Source of the DNA: Chrysomallon squamiferum
Taxonomy: Eukaryota > Mollusca > Gastropoda > Neomphalida > Peltospiridae
DNA length: 64,000 nt
Direction of reading: 5' to 3'
Assembly: GCA_012295275.1 (NCBI GenBank)
Contig: CM022677.1
Location: forward strand, 737,797 to 801,796
Position 1 is the stretch's first letter, and the number at the start of each line of letters is the position of its first letter. A program made the position numbers and the translations under genes. Below, piece after piece: positions 61,306 to 64,000 of the stretch. The notes below the pieces were generated by a model. The model saw only the letters and a list, made by a program, of their open reading frames with translations, was not told the origin of the DNA and did not search any database.

Positions 61306-61737
61306 AGGAACCCATCCCTGGCGATCCCAGAGATCGGATCCATGATAGGCGTGCCTGAACCTTGAATTGGACGTGATACATAAAAAGAGTTTTCCATCCA
61401 TCCATCTTTGATTAGTGCCCTTCTTGAGAGTCTTTGTCTGCACAAGACAAAGGAAAACGAAGACAATGGTAATTATGGTTTAATGAATTATATATGTAAC
61501 ATACATCTTGAATGATTGAAGATGGCTAAATCTATTACTGTTGAATTTGTCAGTGTTATTCTTTTTTAAAATAGCACAGACGAATAATACTGACAGCAAG
61601 AAAACATTATCCTATAAAAATACAGTTATTGATACACCAATGTCTGTTTTCGGTTAATGCAAAGTCTCACAAAAGACTGAGGACCCACAATATGCCGTTT
61701 TCGAAACACAGTACATAAAAATTATAAAATAAGCTAC

Positions 61738-63500
61738 ACAATACTACAACACCTACCAGACGAAACACTACTCGTCATACTCGATCTTTACAACGCAATA
61801 TGGACCACCGGCAAGATTCCAACAAACTGGAAACACGCCGAGTGTTTCTGGTTGCCCAAACCACACAAAGATCACTCACTACCCAACAGCTACAGGCCGA
61901 TCACGCTGACGTCACACATGTGCAAAACATTGGAAACAATGATCAACACACGCCTGAACCAGCAATTAAACGACAACAATCTAATCTTCAAATTTCAAAG
62001 CGGCTTCAGGAAGAAACACAGTACAAACGACCAGGTCACCTGCCTGCAAACATCAATTAATCAATCTTTTCGAAAATCAAAAAAAGTCATAGCAGTTTTT
62101 TTAGACATTGAAAAAGCATTTGACATGGTATGGAGGGAAGGACTGCTCGTTATATTAATCAACAACAACATCAAAGGCAACATGTTCGACTTTATCAAAG
62201 ACTTTATTAACAACAGAACCATAGCAGTCAAAGTAAACGGTCACACCTCAGAGAAAACGACAATCGAAAACGGCATCCCCAAAGGATCCGTGATCTCGCC
62301 AACACTCTTCAACATCTACATCAACGACATCGTCACAGCACTCGACAAACAAGACAACGCCAGAAATCCACCGAAGGAACCAATAAATTCAGCACTCTTT
62401 GCAGACGACTGCACCTTTTCGCGGGCAGGCAGATCCACCGCAGCAATACAGAAACAAATACAAAAAGACTTAAACAACATAAAGGACTGGATGTTGAAAT
62501 GGGGCAAAAAAGATTTCTCTTTCCAAAACGACATGCCTCCTTTTCAACAAGAAATCAGACAACAACAAGATCACACTCAGCATCGACAACAACGTCATAA
62601 CAGAAACAAAGACATTCAAAATTCGACAGCCAACTCAACTTCCGATGCCATATACACAACATAATTGCATCCTGCAAAAAAACAATCAATCTTCTAAAGT
62701 TAATTTCCGGAACCAGTTGGGGAGCAAACGAGTCAACGCTGATTTTGATACACAACGCGTGTATTCTCTCCAAGCTCGACTACGGAGCCACGGCTTACTC
62801 GAATGCTCCCAAACTCTATTTAAAAAAACTAGACACAATTCAATCAAGTGCCCTCAGGGTGATCGGCCACCTGCCAAACACAACACCATCGGACAGCCTC
62901 CTGTCGGAATACAGCATCCAATCATTAAAATACCGAAGAAAACTGCAGCTACTAAAATACAACCTGAAAATACACACACTCAACACAGACCACCCTTTCA
63001 GGGATCTGGTCCCCGACCAACAAAGGATAGGACAACTCTTTAAATCGCATAGTCTACTGCTATCGAATTTCCCGACAACAGCTAGCGAAATCGAAACGGA
63101 AACAGGAATAGAGGAAATGCCACTGCCGGCATACCACAAAGAAACAAAACCAACAATAAACACACCTTTCCTGATCAAAAGACAAACTGACAAAACAGAG
63201 ATCCCACCGTTCAAAAAAGCAATTTTTTGGGCAACAGCAAACGACCACTACAAACAACACACGCACATCTACACTGACGGATCCAAAAACCCAGACAACG
63301 GGAGAGTAGGATTCGCCTTCATAGCCCAAGATCACACAAACAAACCCACATGCATACAATTCAGCAGTATCAGAAATCACCTTTCGGTGTATACGGCCGA
63401 ATTGGTAGCCATCATCAGAGCCATGCTGTGGGTAAAACACAACAACAACAAACACACAGTCATATTCTCGGACAGTCAGTGATCTGATCTCAATACAGTC
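61738..63500 (+). mobile_element. LINE B, 5'-truncated copy with RT and RNase H half
   Basis: Starts inside the RT domain just after the end of the duplicated segment, as expected for 5'-truncated LINE insertion. RT is open at 61852-62664: NSYRPITLTSHMCKTLET, FQSGFRKKHSTNDQ, VIAVFLDIEKAFDMVW, GIPKGSVISPTLFNIYINDI and LFADDCTF (Asp pair 62404-62409). A shift near 62500-62750 leads to the 62745-63482 frame with PSDSLLSEY, PPFKKAIFW and RNase H strands IYTDGSKN, VYTAELVAII and VIFSDS. It breaks at the same place as 7980-8404 and passes into the (AAC)n and composite repeat. No 3' tail is present. Confidence 0.85.
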
Positions 63501-63510
63501 CGGATATAAT

Positions 63511-63843
63511 AAGGTAATAACAACAACAACAACAAAATCGAAATGAAAATACATTCACCATCGCGTCGTCGTGATCTCGCAATTCAATTTTACGTTGGAA
63601 GATATCTTTTTCAAACCGCACGCTCGCACGCACACACACAGACACACACACACAGACACAGACAAACACAGACACACACACAGACACAGACACACAGAAA
63701 TAACATACGTACACATACAATCAGACATACACAATACGGTCACTCCAAAAAAAAAAAAAAAAAAAAATAAAAAAAAAAAAAAAAATATAAAAAATATAAA
63801 TAAAGAAATAAGGAAATAAATATTAAGAAAAAAATAATTTAAA

Positions 63844-63883
<40 letters not shown>

Positions 63884-64000
63884 CGAGAGAAAAGGAAAAA
63901 AGACATCGGGTTTCATCCGTCCACTGTCACCGCCTTCATTTCCTTACTCGGCTTATCTCCCTCTAATAATTCTCGTTTCGTGTAGTCGTCGAAATTACCA
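63511..64000 (+). repeat. Composite repeat, third direct copy, cut by window end
   Basis: (AAC)n, then subrepeat X (63534-63746), poly(A), an AT dinucleotide run (63848-63881), then the start of the block seen at 8870 (CATCGGGTTTCATCC) and 11373. It continues past the window. Confidence 0.85.

Larger units (their letters stand above)
52068..61710 (+). repeat. 9.7-kb segmental duplication, copy 2
   Basis: Direct copy of 40536-50290. It shares the LINE A insertion, its internal deletion and the putative exon. It differs in minisatellite lengths and scattered indels. Its right end is followed within about 30 bases by a truncated LINE B. Confidence 0.9.

Noticed and set aside
40536-61710. The two 9.7-kb repeats as LTRs of a giant retroelement
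   Set aside because: They contain a non-LTR element, no TG...CA ends were found, and the interval between them (about 1.8 kb) has no gag-pol.

Overview
This is eukaryotic DNA, AT-rich and crowded with repeats. It most likely comes from a mollusc or another lophotrochozoan. The evidence is several invertebrate-type non-LTR retrotransposons (LINEs) with CCHC knuckles, APE endonuclease, reverse transcriptase (RT) and RNase H, canonical animal 5S rRNA sequence, a prolyl 4-hydroxylase alpha copy of molluscan flavour, and very abundant CA, AAT and pyrimidine microsatellites. The species cannot be named from the sequence. Two runs of exactly 200 N (16923-17122 and 40220-40419) are scaffold gaps of unknown true size.

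Layout. 1-7075 is a minisatellite built on a 42-bp unit, in opposite orientations left and right of a decayed ISXO2/Merlin-type transposase fragment and a pyrimidine tract. 7078-7975 is a dispersed segment that recurs at 50569-51600. 7980-14104 is one LINE (here 'LINE B') whose RNase H domain is split by about 5.1 kb of composite repeats; these are partly duplicated head-to-tail and recur inverted at 20.8-23.6 kb. 14450-16922 is the 5' part of a second LINE ('LINE A') with gag-like knuckles and an endonuclease. After the first gap, 17123-20728 is a Tx1/L1-type LINE whose A-rich 3' end abuts base 26 of a 5S rRNA gene. A complete 118-nt 5S gene follows at 22911-23028. 23672-25919 is a broken gene of an unnamed invertebrate family.

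26-40 kb is the least repetitive part. It holds a candidate multi-exon coiled-coil gene on the minus strand (26178-28087), an intronless broken prolyl 4-hydroxylase alpha copy with an oligo(A) tail on the minus strand (30282-31865), and a candidate plus-strand gene whose last exons join in phase (about 34939-39554).

40536-50290 and 52068-61710 are two direct copies of a 9.7-kb segment. Each holds a TATA-like motif, a GC-rich 144-nt putative exon, an internally deleted LINE A and a 33-bp minisatellite. A 5'-truncated LINE B and the start of the composite repeat close the window (61738-64000).

No cellular operon or pathway is visible. Most coding potential belongs to retroelements, nearly all disabled by stops and frameshifts. 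The most notable signal is the Tx1-type LINE sitting inside a 5S rRNA gene, which looks like target-specific insertion.
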